Shown here in pieces: positions 26,401 through 37,291 of a stretch of DNA of 64,000 nt. The notes beneath the pieces are model-generated. The model was given only the letters and a program-made list of their open reading frames with translations, was not told the DNA's origin and did no database searches. Where the stretch lies: positions 774,812 to 838,811 of the forward strand of contig KL647314.1 in the NCBI GenBank assembly GCA_000727475.1, read 5' to 3'. The DNA is from Sarcocystis neurona (taxonomy: Eukaryota; Apicomplexa; Conoidasida; Eucoccidiorida; Sarcocystidae). The number at the start of each line of letters is the position of its first letter. Positions within the stretch are counted from its first letter, which is position 1. Made by a program: the position numbers and the translations under genes.

Positions 26401-29400
26401 GCAGCAGCAGGCGTCGGAGCAGCATCACCTGGTGCTGCTGCTGCTGGCATATCCGTGACACTGCCCTATGCCCCGCTTCAGCAGAAGGGAGTCTTAGGTG
26501 CAGGAGGAGGGCCACCTCGTCCGACGCTTTTCTACGGAGTGCCAGGCAGCAGCTCGGCAACAACGCTGACAGGGCGAAGTCTCGCTCTGCGACAGCAGAT
26601 GCAGCAGCAGCAGCAGCACATGCAACAGCAGCAGCAGCATATGCAGCAACAGCAGCAGCACATGCAGCAGCAACAGCAGCAGCAGCACATGCAGCAGCAG
26701 CAGCAGTTGCACTTGCAACAGCAGCAGCAGCAGCAGTTTGCACAGCCGCCGCAGCCGCTGCCTCCTCCACAGCAGCAGCAGCCTCTACACCAGCAGCAGC
26801 TACATCGGCAGCAGCAACCGATTCCGCCACCGCCACACCCACCGCCGCTGCAGGCACAACTCCAACAGCTGCAGCAGCAACAGCAGCAACCTCCGCTACC
26901 TCCCCAGCCGTCATCCTTGCAGCAGCAGCCGCCGCCTCCCCTGCAACAGCAGCAAACCGTGCAACCGCCACTCCCTCCTCTCCCACCGCCGCCACCGCAG
27001 CAGCAGCTGCCTCCTGGCCCACCAGCGCAGCCGTCGCCGGCACCGCGGCAGCAGCAGCCCCCGCTTCCCCCGCACACACCGCCACTGCAGAAGCCGTCGC
27101 ATCCTGCATCCCAGACGCCCCTGCAGCAGCTGCCGCAGCAGCAGCACGTGTCGGTGCAACAACAACAGCTCCAGCGACAGCCGCAGGTGCCAGTGCAACA
27201 GCAGCAGCAGGCAGTGCTGCAGCAGCAAGCGGGTGTGTTCGGAGGGATGGGCGGTGGCGGGGAGGCAGCCGGTGGGACACAGGTAGCGGCGTTCAGCAGC
27301 AGCAACAGTGGCAGCAATAGCTGCGCCGGAAGTGGCGGGAGTCTGGACCACGTTGGGGACATCAGAGGGAGCACCACCAGCAGCCTATGGAGCGGGGGAA
27401 GATGTGTCGGAGCATCAACAGGAGGAGCACCCGCAGGCGGAGCCAGTCCCACCAGCAGTCTAACAAGCGATCGAAGAAGAAGAGGAGCAGCAGCAGCAGG
27501 AGTCGGACGAGGAGCTGCAGCTCTCTCTCGACAAGCAGACAACTTCATGCGGCTCGGCAGGAATACGAGCAGTACTTCCCCTAGAGCCTCTCTGACATTT
27601 GGTGCGTCAACTGCTGCTGCGCTGTCTTCTCCCACATCCGTCCCTGCTTTATCGACGTCTGCGACTGACGCTACTGCCGCTTCTCTCTCCTCGCCAGCGC
27701 TTCCTCTTCCCGCCGGCGCTGCTGTTGCGACTCGTGGAGCCTCTGCTGGTGCGGCGGCTGCAGCAGCAGCAACAGCCGCTCGCGGAGCAGGCGGGGGAGG
27801 CAGTCCATTTCGTGTTCGATCCCTGGGGGCCCGGCTCACGCATGCAGGAGTATCTGCTGCGAGCAGCGGGGCTCCGCTTGGGGCAGCAGCAGCATCGACA
27901 ACGATTCCTTCGCCGGCTGCCAATGCAGCAGACGCGGTAGGCACCCAAGAGACAGGCCCGCCAGCAGCAGCAGCAGCCCCGGAGAGCTTCGCGGCCGCAG
28001 CAGCAACACAGGAGACAGCAACAGGAAGAGGTCAGCTTCTCCCGCCACCAGGCATCGGTCGCCAGCGTGGGAGCAGCAACTCTGCAGGAGGAGGCACGCA
28101 CGCTGCAGAACTACGTAGCAGCAGCAGCAGCCAAGGACGCGGCAAGATTACGTTCCCAGCTGCCGCTGCTGCTGCCGCTGCAGGAGGAGCAGGAGGACAA
28201 AGAACTCTTGTGCAACACTCTCTGCAGCAGAGACAGGATTGGACGGGAACAGGATTGCAGTGCAGCGCGAACAAAGGCGAGCGACTGGCCGCTGAGACGA
28301 GAAGTGGGTCGGCTTCACGTCCTGGAGCAGCCGCGAGTGCAGCAGCAACGCCGACAGCAGCACAGGCAACAGCAGTTCCATCCAGGAAGGAGTCGCTATG
28401 TGGGGAGTCTCCCGTGTGTGGTGGGCAGTTGGAGTCCAGATGCTGGCTTCCGCATAGCAGCGGCTGTCCTCTTCCCGCACCCGCCCCAGCAGCTGCAGCG
28501 CCAGCTGCTGCAACATCAACAGGGGGAGGAGCTGCGGAGACACGACAAAGAGGAGTCCCAGAAACAGCCCCACCACCAACCGCAGCCAGAGATACCCAGA
28601 CAGCAGGACGCTTTGCAGCAGGAGGAGGAGCCGAACCGGCGGGAACAGCAGGTGGCGCACTCCCAGCAGCAGGGAAGAGAGACGGGGCGATGAGGGCGTC
28701 ATCTCGCCCAACAGCGTCGGTTCTGTCTGAAGAAGAAACAACACTAGCAGCAGCGGCAGCCGCCAGACAGCGAACGGGCAGAGTTGCACCCGCAGCAGCA
28801 ATGCTGGGGGCTGCTACAGGGTCTGCGACGCTTTCCACCGCAGCTACAGTCACAGGAAGACTGGCCCGCACCCGGCGGTGTACACCTGCAGGTGGAAGAA
28901 GGATGCAGTCAGCAGCTGGAGGAACAGGAGAAGCAGACACAGCAGCAAGGATGGCAGCCCCAGCGGCAGTGGCAGCGAAGGCAGACGCTGCAGTAGCAAA
29001 AAATGGGAAGGCGTCGCAAGATGGATCCGACGACTCTTATTATACGCCGACCGACGTGGTGGGAGCAGCGCCAGGAGCGGCGGTACGGGCCGCAACAGCA
29101 GCGGGAACTGCATTAGGTGCCCAGTCTGCAGCAGCCACGGGACCCCGGGCAGGAGCAGCAAGAGCCACAGCGTCAACTTTAGCAGGAGTACCGTGTGCAG
29201 ATGACGCACCAGCAGGAGAGCCAGTATCGACAGCAGCCGGAGTCGGAGGCGTGTCAGAAGCTGCTGCGCTTCCTGCTAGAGAAGGAAGCGGAGCAGCGGC
29301 AGGGGATGCAGGGGGGAGAAGCGACGCAGGGACTGGTTTAAAAGAAAGCGCAGCAGCAGGTGGTGGGGCTGGTGGTGTTGGGGAAACAGCACCGGGTGCG

Positions 29401-30081
29401 GAGACTGTGACCGGCGCGGGAGGAGCAGCAGGCAGCAGCAGTGAAGGAGGAAGGAGAGGCATGCTGGCGAGCAGCAGCTTGCTGAAGAGGGGCTGCGGCA
29501 GCAGTTTAGCAGCAGAAGTCGCAGCGATGGCAAATTTCGGACGCAGGATAGAGACGACCACCGCGCAGGGTCTGGGCGGCAGGAACAGCGGCAGCAGTCT
29601 GCCGCAGCGGCGAGGTCTGCGGGATCGCGTCCTTCTCAGTAGCGGAGGCGGAGCGGGGACAGGGTCGCCACCAACAACAGCAGCAGAGCGCCTGCAGCAG
29701 CAGCAGGCGAGCGCCGCTGGTCGTCTGCGGCACGAAGCGAGCCGCATCAGTGTGGGGTGGCCTGCACCAGAGAGCAGCCGTCTGCCAGAGAAGAAAGGCC
29801 CGCATGCAGCAGCAGGAGCAGGTGGCGAAGCCGCGGGTGCAGCGGGCGCGGCCAAGAGCAGTGCCGAGGAGCGGATCCGCGGTCTGCTTCCGCTGCATGC
29901 GCGAGGCAGCAGCAGCAGCGGAGGAGGAGGAGGGGGCGGGGGACGGCGCCTCAGAGAAGAGATGCTGCAGGCTGCGCCGTCGTCTCGCAGCGGCGGCAAC
30001 GACAGCAGCAGCGGCAACCACAACAGCACCTGCAGTGCAGACTACCGTAAGAGGATCTTCTTGACGAAAACGTTCTTGTAA
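8469..30081 (+). CDS. Giant RluA-type RNA pseudouridine synthase-domain protein (two exons)
   Basis: Two exons are proposed, 8,469-22,655 and 24,223-30,081, giving about 6,680 residues. The start is the first ATG in the open frame; upstream in-frame sequence offers only GTG. Residues 1 to about 4,640 are low complexity (Gln, Ala, Ser, Pro). The catalytic domain begins near residue 4,645 and holds GLGHRLDVDTSG with the predicted catalytic Asp at 4718. Exon 1 ends CAG|gtactc in phase 0, and exon 2 resumes after ctgctgctgcag with a KEYI motif (about 4749), then HTGRTHQIRVHLHS (about 4910-4923) and RLFLHQHRLSF (about 4954). These are core motifs of the RluA/RsuA-like pseudouridine synthase family, which isomerises uridine in RNA. 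About 85 Gly/Gln-rich residues interrupt the fold near 4815-4900. Roughly 1,650 low-complexity residues follow the domain. The RNA target and location in the cell cannot be inferred. The domain call is strong; the N-terminal extent is less certain. Confidence 0.85.
11617..11853 (+). repeat. Hexapeptide-type QQQFER tandem array inside the giant gene
   Basis: An 18-bp unit (CAGCAGCAGTTCGAGCGG and variants) repeats in-frame about a dozen times. The product is QQQFEx, with x being P, R, Q or H, and it ends in three QLKQFE copies. The fixed Phe-Glu pair makes this more ordered than the surrounding poly-Gln. Confidence 0.85.
15838..16003 (+). repeat. Heptapeptide PSLLQQH/Q tandem array
   Basis: A 21-bp in-frame unit encodes PSLLQQH or close variants (PSLLHQQ, PSVLHQQ, SSLLQQ), with about eight copies in a row. 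It lies within the giant gene's N-terminal low-complexity part and has leucines at fixed spacing. Confidence 0.85.
17622..17717 (+). repeat. Acidic/Gln PEEEQEQQQ repeat
   Basis: Near-identical units encode PEEEQEQQQ in the giant gene. They form a charged block in a region that is otherwise poly-Gln. Confidence 0.8.
20320..20605 (+). repeat. AGC-phase repeat read as poly-Ser
   Basis: The CAG-family repeat is here read in the AGC phase, giving Ser-rich sequence with Gly, Ala and Thr. Between about 8.8 and 18 kb the same repeat type is read mostly as Gln, and around 18.3-19.5 kb mostly as Ala. Confidence 0.85.
22656..24222 (+). other. Intron splitting the pseudouridine synthase domain
   Basis: This 1,567-bp intron starts gtactc after the HRLDxxTSG exon and ends ctgctgctgcag. 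Phase is 0 on both sides, so the conserved domain reads through the junction. It contains TG and TA microsatellites (about 22,980-23,030, 23,109-23,129, 23,459-23,480 and 23,505-23,525) and a C/T-rich block near 23,750-24,020. Confidence 0.85.
26595..27240 (+). repeat. Gln/Met/His then Gln/Pro low-complexity block
   Basis: An in-frame CAG array encodes HMQQQQQ-type units, followed by mixed Gln-Pro runs. It lies in the second exon of the giant gene, after the catalytic domain. Confidence 0.85.
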
Positions 30082-30239
30082 ACAAAAGAGAGAGAGGAGG
30101 AACGAGAAGGACAAAAACCGCCGTCCCAGCGGCCGCGCGCCGTCTCAACGAATGCTCATAGCAGTCATCAGGGGGACAGTTGTCTAGCAGTAAAGAAAGG
30201 GCGATAACACAAAACTGCTGGGGCACGGCAGTGCGCGTC
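30082..30239 (+). other. Start of the 3' flank of the giant gene
   Basis: This sequence follows the TAA stop at 30,079-30,081 and is purine-rich at first. No coding frame extends beyond the stop. The poly(A) site cannot be placed from sequence alone. Confidence 0.4.
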
Positions 30240-30560
30240 TGTTACACTCCTGTGGCTACTACTACTACTACTACCTCACCTACTACAAGCACTAGTACTA
30301 ATACTAGTACTAACACTACTACTACGACTACTACTACTACGACGACTACTACTACTACGGCTACTGCTACAAGCAGTATCAGTGTACAACTGTTACTGCG
30401 GCTGCTGCTGCTATATCCCTACTTCTGGTCCTGCTCCACGACTCGTACTACGACGACTACTATAGTACTATAGCACGGCCATTACTACTACTGCTGCTAT
30501 ACTACTACTACTATACTACTGCTACTACTACTGTACTACTACTAGCAGTACAGTTTTACT
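30240..30560. repeat. ACT/AGT (TAC) imperfect trinucleotide tract
   Basis: Long imperfect runs of ACT/CTA/TAC triplets extend from about 30,255 to 30,375 and again from 30,440 to 30,550. The triplet family differs from the CAG repeats in the neighbouring gene. The tract sits just past that gene's stop codon. Confidence 0.85.
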
Positions 30561-31366
30561 ACAGTAACTACAACTAGGACATCTGGTAGTACTCTTTCGG
30601 CATGTATACGACCACTCCAGCCACAACGGCTGTACTCCTCCTGTACTACTAGTAGCACTGCTACCCTTACCACACCTGCTAGGACTACTGTACGGCTGTA
30701 CGCGGAGTAGGAGTAGCAGAACGACACGCACGTGTACAGCTTGGGTTCTGCTGCGACAGCAGCGCGGCACAAGCTTGCGGGGTGTGGTGATGTGACTGCG
30801 TGCTTGCGCTGCACTGCAGGACGACCGACGCGCTGAGAGGAAAACTGTGCGCTGCTGCTGCGGCTGCGCGCCCTTCTGTCACATTTTCTTGCACGAGGAA
30901 CACGTCAAGGACGAGGCCTGCAACACAAGTCTGTCGTGAAGACCTGGAAAGAAACTTCTCACTGACGCTCGGGCGGTCAACGTAGTCGCCGGGTGGCTGC
31001 TTGAGCGCCTTTCTGCTGCAGCTGGTCGTATTATGCCGTGCCCACGTTTACATACTACTAACGATCATACCTCGTTGCCACACGATGCGTACGTACACAT
31101 ATACACATACGCGTGTGGGTTGTGTGTTCATATATACATATATACGTACTAGGTGTACAGATGTGGGTATGTATACGTGTGTCAAGATAGATGTCAAATG
31201 GATCCATATGTGTGTACCTCGGACAAATATGTAACGACGGGTAAAGGAGAAATGGGAGAGTCGAGGAGTGCGTGGGTGGCGGCGGGGTCGCACAGCTGCG
31301 AAGGTCCCCATGCCTGTGCGAGGCACTTCTTGTTTTTGCGGCCCTCCTGGTGTTTTCTTCGAGCAG
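30561..31366. other. Spacer before the unknown spliced gene
   Basis: Only short frames are present. The first exon of the downstream gene should lie in or near this stretch, but I could not choose it. An ATG at 31,250 opens a short frame that does not join cleanly to the exon at 31,367. Confidence 0.35.
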
Positions 31367-34300
31367 GAACAGCTGAAGCTTCTTAACCCACAAATTCAGG
31401 AGAACCGCATACGTTGCTGGACATATAACGTGATGAGGCGCTACAAGCAAGCGCATATGTATATATATATATATACATATATGTGTATATACATATATAT
31501 ATATGTACATACCTGCGTACTTGAGTGGATCCGTGTCTATGTCTCTGTGCGTGTGCACATGTCTCTGTGTTTGTGCGTATATGGGTGTACGCGAAGCCAC
31601 AGGCTGTCCAGATGCAGGCACGAGACGGCGGCTTCAGTCTGCCTGCGTGTGTGCATGTCCATGGCATGTCGAAGCCCGTATGATACATATATATGTATGT
31701 ATATCTGTATGTGTATGTATGTGTGTGTTTCTTTGCGCCTGCGTTCGCGTTTCTTTGCCTATGTAGACGCGGACGGAAGTACGTGCATATAAGTGTGTAA
31801 CAATTTCTAAAGATATATTTAGACACAGATGCCTAATAATGAGTAGGTGTACTCGCCTGACAAGTGTGAATGTGGGGCTTGGGCGCACTCGCCGGCGCAG
31901 AAGTCTGCGTTGGGCCCGAACAGAAACACCGCAGTAGGTGCAGCTGCCACGCGTGCAGCACGGTTACGCCGCTGCTATGAAGCGCACGCAGCAGTTTTCT
32001 ACGGAGAGAAGCTGAGCAGCAGCAACTGGCCGGACGTGCGTTCTGCGCAGGTCCTCACCTGGTCTAGGGAGCAATGACAAGAAACAGACACGTAAACCGG
32101 CCTTAACCACATTCGCGTACGCTGCTAGATATGTGCGTGTATATTCCACGTACCTGCAGCTGTCCTACGCGTTCAGGTGAGCGTGTGTGTGTGAAGATAC
32201 GTCTACAGTGTACAACTACGTCGTTTTCACACGGGAAGAAACTACGCGGTTACGAGTATGCGGCGACGACGGAGATTCACCCCATCAATGGCGATGTAGA
32301 TACACCAGCGGGCATTACTGACTTCACGAGCAGCCTTCTTACACGAAACGTCTGCATTCTACCTCTTAGCATATCCGCTGTACACCGTACTGCATATGGG
32401 TATGTAGTCGATTACTCATGTATGCATGTGCAGTTGAACTGGCGGGCAGGCACGCACCCCAAGGTATCCAACACATACCTGCAGGATGAGAGTAAGTTTT
32501 GAAGTGGTCAATACTTTGCATACACGCGTGCACATTTGTACATGGAGATGTACATTCCCACACAAAATGCGTACACCAGTATGTCTGTACGCGATATCAG
32601 CCGGTGGCTGTCTGAAGACGACACATATCTACACCAGCACGCTGACGCCACGCTCGGTGGCATTAGAAGGCTCTTTCTACGAGGTCCTAGTAGGCTGCAT
32701 TCTCAACAAATTTGTTTCGCGGGTGCAAACGACACCCCCCATGTGGAAACCTGCATGGGGAGTCTCTGAATAAAAGGTGTCAAGAGTTGTTGACCTGTGT
32801 GTCTGTACGCGCCTGTGTGAGAGGCTGACGCCGCTCTGCCGCAGCTGCGAGAGCTGCGTACGCGGTAGCGCAAGAAGTTTATTATCCACCAGTACAGGAA
32901 CAGACGCATATAGCTGCCTCCATCTCACACATATGTATGCACACACATGGGGGGACCACTGTGTACGTGTGCTGTCGGATGGAGGCTAACGGCGCCCGTG
33001 CATGCATGCCGCATGCCGGTGCACACACGACATCTTGTGCGTCACTCTCCAGCAGGTGAGAGAACCTCTGCGCGGCCGCAGAAGCAGTGCTCTTCGTACA
33101 CGCGCCTGCTACAGGAGACAGAGACGTACGCTATTGGAGGCGTACCCCCACGCATGCAGCAGGAGTTGTACGCGCATGCAGAAGTGTACGCAAACCGCAC
33201 GCTGCGAAAGACCGAGGCACGCATGCAGCCGGTGCTTCTTATATGGAAGGACACAGTGGGCAGCATCCATGCATAGGATTTCAAAAGATAGCAAATGCCG
33301 CGCTCCTCGCCCTACCGCCGCGACTGACGTCCGAAGAAGAGGGGCTCACTAGAGTAGGTGTGTAGGCCGCAGCGATGTAGACGGCTGAAGGACTCCCTCT
33401 GTGTCAGTTTAGCGTACTTGTTTGTTAAACGTAGCAGACGACGTGCTAGAATTCAAGACCTTCCCACAGATACACCCACACGTACACTAGGAGAAACAGA
33501 ACATTTGACCAACTCCTCCTAGTTGCACCTATAGCCACTTGTGCGAAACCTCATGTGAAGTCTCACCACGTGCGCCGATATATATATATATATATATACA
33601 TATACCGTTCTCTTACGGAAATTCACCTTCTTTGCGCCCTAGCATAAATTATACAAAGTTTCGTTGCAGCGTCAGATACGGAGTGGTCCTTCTTCAGAAA
33701 TTTGCGCGCCCGTCTTGAAGGGTTGCTATTAAGGTCAGGTATGCTGGCAACTCCTCCTAAGTAACCTTCACAGGCTGCTATATTGCATGCGTGCGTGTCA
33801 GTCTGCCTCTCGACACATTTGACTACGTACGGAGAGTACTCCGAAGTGTTTACCAGCATACACTTCCCAGGGTCTCCTGCATGCCACACATGTGTGGATC
33901 TTGCCTACGTATACAAGGTTGGTGCTGCAGATCTGTGAAACACCCGTCCAATTGTTCTTCACAAGCGAGCTCCTCCTTCGTGTCTCGAACCACCTACGGC
34001 GCCTTTGATCTTCTACCTATACAAGTATCCGTGAACTGCGCTTGTGCATGTATGCCTCAGTTAGTCTCACTACCTTACGTGTGCTTCTCTCGCTCGGAGT
34101 ACTTCTTCTGTACGATATGCATGTTCTTACGAGATTCTTCACGCCATAACGGGTGTGTGTCGACGCCTTGGTCGTGCCTTGTGTAGGTCCAACGAAGTCG
34201 TCTTGTGGTCTGAAACAACCAGTTATACTGTTTGTTCGCCTATAGGGACCACCATTGACGCAGACTGCGCGCGCGTGTCGAAGCAGACTTTCGAGTGCTC

Positions 34301-35416
34301 GTAACTCACGTATTTCTTGATACACTAACGTATACGAAGGACCACGACAAGCGCACACCCACTTTACTTTATGTGGACCTGCAGCTACATTCTGTGTTAG
34401 AACTCGCAGAGAGATGTGCGAATGCGCCTACACACACTGTGTACAGATGGAGACACAGTGAAGAATTTCACCACCGTGTTAGGTGCTGTTACAAAACAGC
34501 TCTTCACATATGTATATATCTGTATATGTGCGGACATGAATCTGCATCTGTGTATAGAGTGATGTTCGTATACACGCATACATACATGTTTATGTGCATA
34601 TACATGCGTGTACGTAGATGTATAAGCAAATGTGCAGCGTATACTTGCACGAACACGTACGAACCTGTCTTTGCACACACACTTGTGTGTACAGGCACAG
34701 ACAAACGTGTCCACATCAATTCTGGAATTCTATGACTGTACACACGTATGCACCTATATGTGTATATATATGTACATACGAGTGTGCATGTTTATCGCCA
34801 TGTTTTCGACTCTACTGCAACTGCGTATCCCTTCTTAACTCTTCTATATACACACGTGCCTACGTATGTACATACACATAGATAAATCCGTACATACATA
34901 CGTACGCACGCGCGCGACCTCACAACGGTAAACGCGTAGACCCGTACACGCATACATCCATACAGTCACTCATATTATATGCACACATACACAGGTTAAT
35001 GCAAGTGTCTGCAGGATGGACGCACACATAGACGCACGTCCGTTGACTAAGATTTTCTCTGTCACCACTTCTAGCGGGTATACCGGGAAGAAGAGTACAA
35101 AACGAATCAGGAAGCAGTCTGTAGAAGTTTCTTCGCAGCCCAGGGGGCGCGTCAGTCACTATTGCAACAGCAGCAGCAGTCGGCCAGCAGCAGCGGCAGG
35201 AATAGCAGCAAGTGCAGCAGCAGGTGTACGACTCACGTAGAAGATGAGCCCGTGTGTCATGGAGGAGGAGCTACCGGCCTTTTATTTGTACCATCCAGGG
35301 GCACGTGTGCGAGCGACGACGACAGGAGGAGCAGCAGCAGCATTTCCACCCGCCGCGCCAGCAACACCTTGCTGTTGACAAGAAAAGAATTACGCACGCT
35401 ACTAGCGGATGCCTAG
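31367..35416 (+). CDS. Unknown multi-exon protein (partial model, start not found)
   Basis: I do not recognise this gene. Exons proposed from splice signals and phase are 31,367-31,429, 31,901-32,050, 32,209-32,491, 33,056-33,231, 33,288-33,357, 33,670-33,733, 33,931-34,024, 34,340-34,482 and 35,075-35,416 (stop TAG). The best-supported pieces are NRIRCWTYN, LRRCYEAHAAVFYGEKL, RMQQELYAHAEVYANRTL, then the phase-matched join of LTSEEEGLTR to SDTEWSFFRNLRARLEGLLL, then LLYVDLQLHSVLELAE. They look helical and charged, with no transmembrane segment. The last exon begins VYREEEYKTNQEA and then has a short Gln run. Two weak points are the 56-nt intron at 33,232-33,287 and the final junction, where phase 2 meets a frame that prefers phase 0. 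The region could hold two genes. Confidence 0.45.
33577..33602. repeat. TA dinucleotide run
   Basis: An uninterrupted TA run of about 22 bp lies in a proposed intron of the unknown gene. Confidence 0.85.
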
Positions 35417-36565
35417 AAAACGTTGCGAGTCTGTGATTGCCCTGCTTCGGCGGCAGCAAACTGCCGACTGACTGCAGGGGCAGAGTCTGCGGCAGGCGGG
35501 CTCGTGGGCGGGGATGCCGGGTAGCAAGCCAGCAGCAGCGTACATGGTCGCCGTGTTGCTCTCTCTGCGTCCTTCCGGGGCTTTTCGCCAAGAAAGCGCA
35601 ACATCCCTTTTCTGCCTCTCTTCACGTTTCCGGCTTTTCGCACGTGTCACCCTGTGTGTGCCTGCTAGCTTTTCTTCATCCGTAAAAGGAACAGTTTTAG
35701 CAGGACACTTCGCAACGTGCGATGACTACAGCTTTTTCCGTTCCTTCTCGTTCTTCTGCCCACGTCGACCTCCCTCTTATTCCTGCTTTTTTCGCAATCC
35801 CTCCCGGCCTTTGCTAGTTAGTGCATTTTGTTCCTCTCTCTATTCTGCGGGGAAGCCTCCTTCCGCTATACGGGTGAAAGCCCACTCTCTGTCACAGCGC
35901 AGGGCCTGGAAAGGACATCTGTTCTGTTTCTCGCGTCCTCTGCGTTAATATCACTTTGTTGTGCCCCGCTGGTTGTCATGATATGAAGTCTTCCTCTCGT
36001 GCTACACGAGAGGCTTCGCCTGTTTCTCTAGACAATGTCGTGATGAGTTGTTTTCCCGTTGTCTTCTTCTTCACGGTCCCCCTCGGTCTTGACTGCCCTT
36101 CTATAAATTGTCGGTGGCGTGTGGCACTTCCCTTGTTTGTCTGTTACCTTTTGTACTGTGTAGTAGGAACGGCACGTGCAGCCGCTGCCACCCCCTGTGT
36201 GTATACATCCGTAGGCGTGTACATATATTAATATACAGATTTTAAAATGATGTCCGCACGGGCAGAAGAGAAGCTGTATTTCATTTCCGCTGTTTCAGTT
36301 CGGTGTCCGAGGAATTACCACTCATTTCTCCATTGCAAATCTTCTCTCCACCCTTCCTCCTAGAGAACTAAAAGCTTCCACCGGGTCTGCGCGGCTGTCA
36401 CGACCCCGTATATGCAGTGCTCGTGCCGTACTTGTACGCCCGTTGCCGCATCAATAAACGTAAATTTGTAGACTCACACATTTGCAGAAGGACATGTGTA
36501 CATCTTCTTCTTTGTTTGCTGCGTTTGCAGAAGTATATGTTTTGATTTTCTCCTGTGTCCTCTAG
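35417..36565. other. Pyrimidine-rich spacer with one ATG-led frame
   Basis: The plus strand is T/C-rich. A frame of 144 codons opens with ATG at 35,514 and starts with a hydrophobic stretch (YMVAVLLSL), but its remainder reads like translated polypyrimidine. I do not call it a gene. Confidence 0.35.
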
Positions 36566-36702
36566 AGAGCAGTCTGTCGCCGCGCCAAGACAGCGGCACG
36601 CGTCGCACCCCCTGCTGTCCGTAGTGAAAGTAGGGATATAGACGTGGAAACTCCGCTGAGGAACATCTCACCGGTGGTGGAACATCTGTGCTGTTCAACC
36701 AT
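36566..36702 (+). CDS. Candidate isolated exon
   Basis: A strong polypyrimidine acceptor (ctcctgtgtcctctag) precedes an open frame encoding a polar segment that includes RSESRDIDVETPLRNISP. A consensus donor (AT|gtgagt) follows, so the exon is probably internal and leaves phase 2. No partner exon was identified. Its relation to the kinase gene 590 bp downstream is open, because that gene's first exon could be entered by a phase-1 acceptor at about 37,279. Product unknown. Confidence 0.35.
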
Positions 36703-37012
36703 GTGAGTAGTGAATATTCGCCGTCGAGCACGCAGCTTTACCCGTCCACTCCCTGTCATGCGTGCATATCTACGCCTACATCACAGTCCTCCTTTCCAGG
36801 GCTTCTACTATCCAATACCGATACACATATATATATATATACGCGCACAAATAGGTGTGTGTGTAGCTATATACAGGCGCAGGTGTATATCTAGGTGTCA
36901 TAGTCCACAGTTCCCTCTAGATCTATTGGCCTTTCTGTTTTTTTCCGTCCATTTCCTCTCTACGTCTCTCACATTACAGAAGGTGTATTTATTCATGGTC
37001 GTCTACACACTT

Positions 37013-37048
37013 ATGCATGTACACTCCCGCGCTTGAGTGTACATGCAT
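37013..37048. other. Inverted repeat, 14-bp arms and 8-nt loop
   Basis: The arms ATGCATGTACACTC (37,013-37,026) and its exact reverse complement (37,035-37,048) flank an 8-nt loop. It lies about 245 bp upstream of the kinase start codon, in the likely promoter or 5' UTR. Confidence 0.85.
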
Positions 37049-37146
37049 CTATATATATCCCTCTGCATCACAGATGCACGCATTTGCTTGAAATTAAGCG
37101 GGTAGTTCGCACTTGGCGCGTAAGTGTGTTGACATACATGCACGTG

Positions 37147-37191
37147 TACGCCACTGCATACATATATATATATATATATACGCCACTGCAT
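37147..37191. repeat. TA run flanked by a 13-bp direct repeat
   Basis: TACGCCACTGCAT occurs at 37,147-37,159 and again at 37,179-37,191, with a TA run between the copies. This fits replication slippage or a small duplication in the kinase 5' region. Confidence 0.8.
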
Positions 37192-37291
37192 GGGTGTACT
37201 TCCTGTGGATTTCTGTCTTTCTGCGAGGAGCCGACGTTTTAGTTGGCTGTGAAGAAAGTTTCCCCTTGCAGCGCCGCTCCCTCGCAATACG

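Noticed and set aside
26532..27944. 470-codon minus-strand frame with long Cys runs
   Set aside because: It lies opposite the poly-Gln block of the giant gene; CTG/TGC antisense reading explains it.
33980..34000. Minus-strand GGTTCGAGAC resembling a tRNA T-loop
   Set aside because: Flanking bases do not pair as a T-stem and no cloverleaf can be drawn.
35514..35948. 144-codon ATG-led plus frame with a hydrophobic N-terminus
   Set aside because: Most of it is translated T/C-rich DNA (Phe/Ser/Leu runs), with no motif or splice support. Left as a possibility only.
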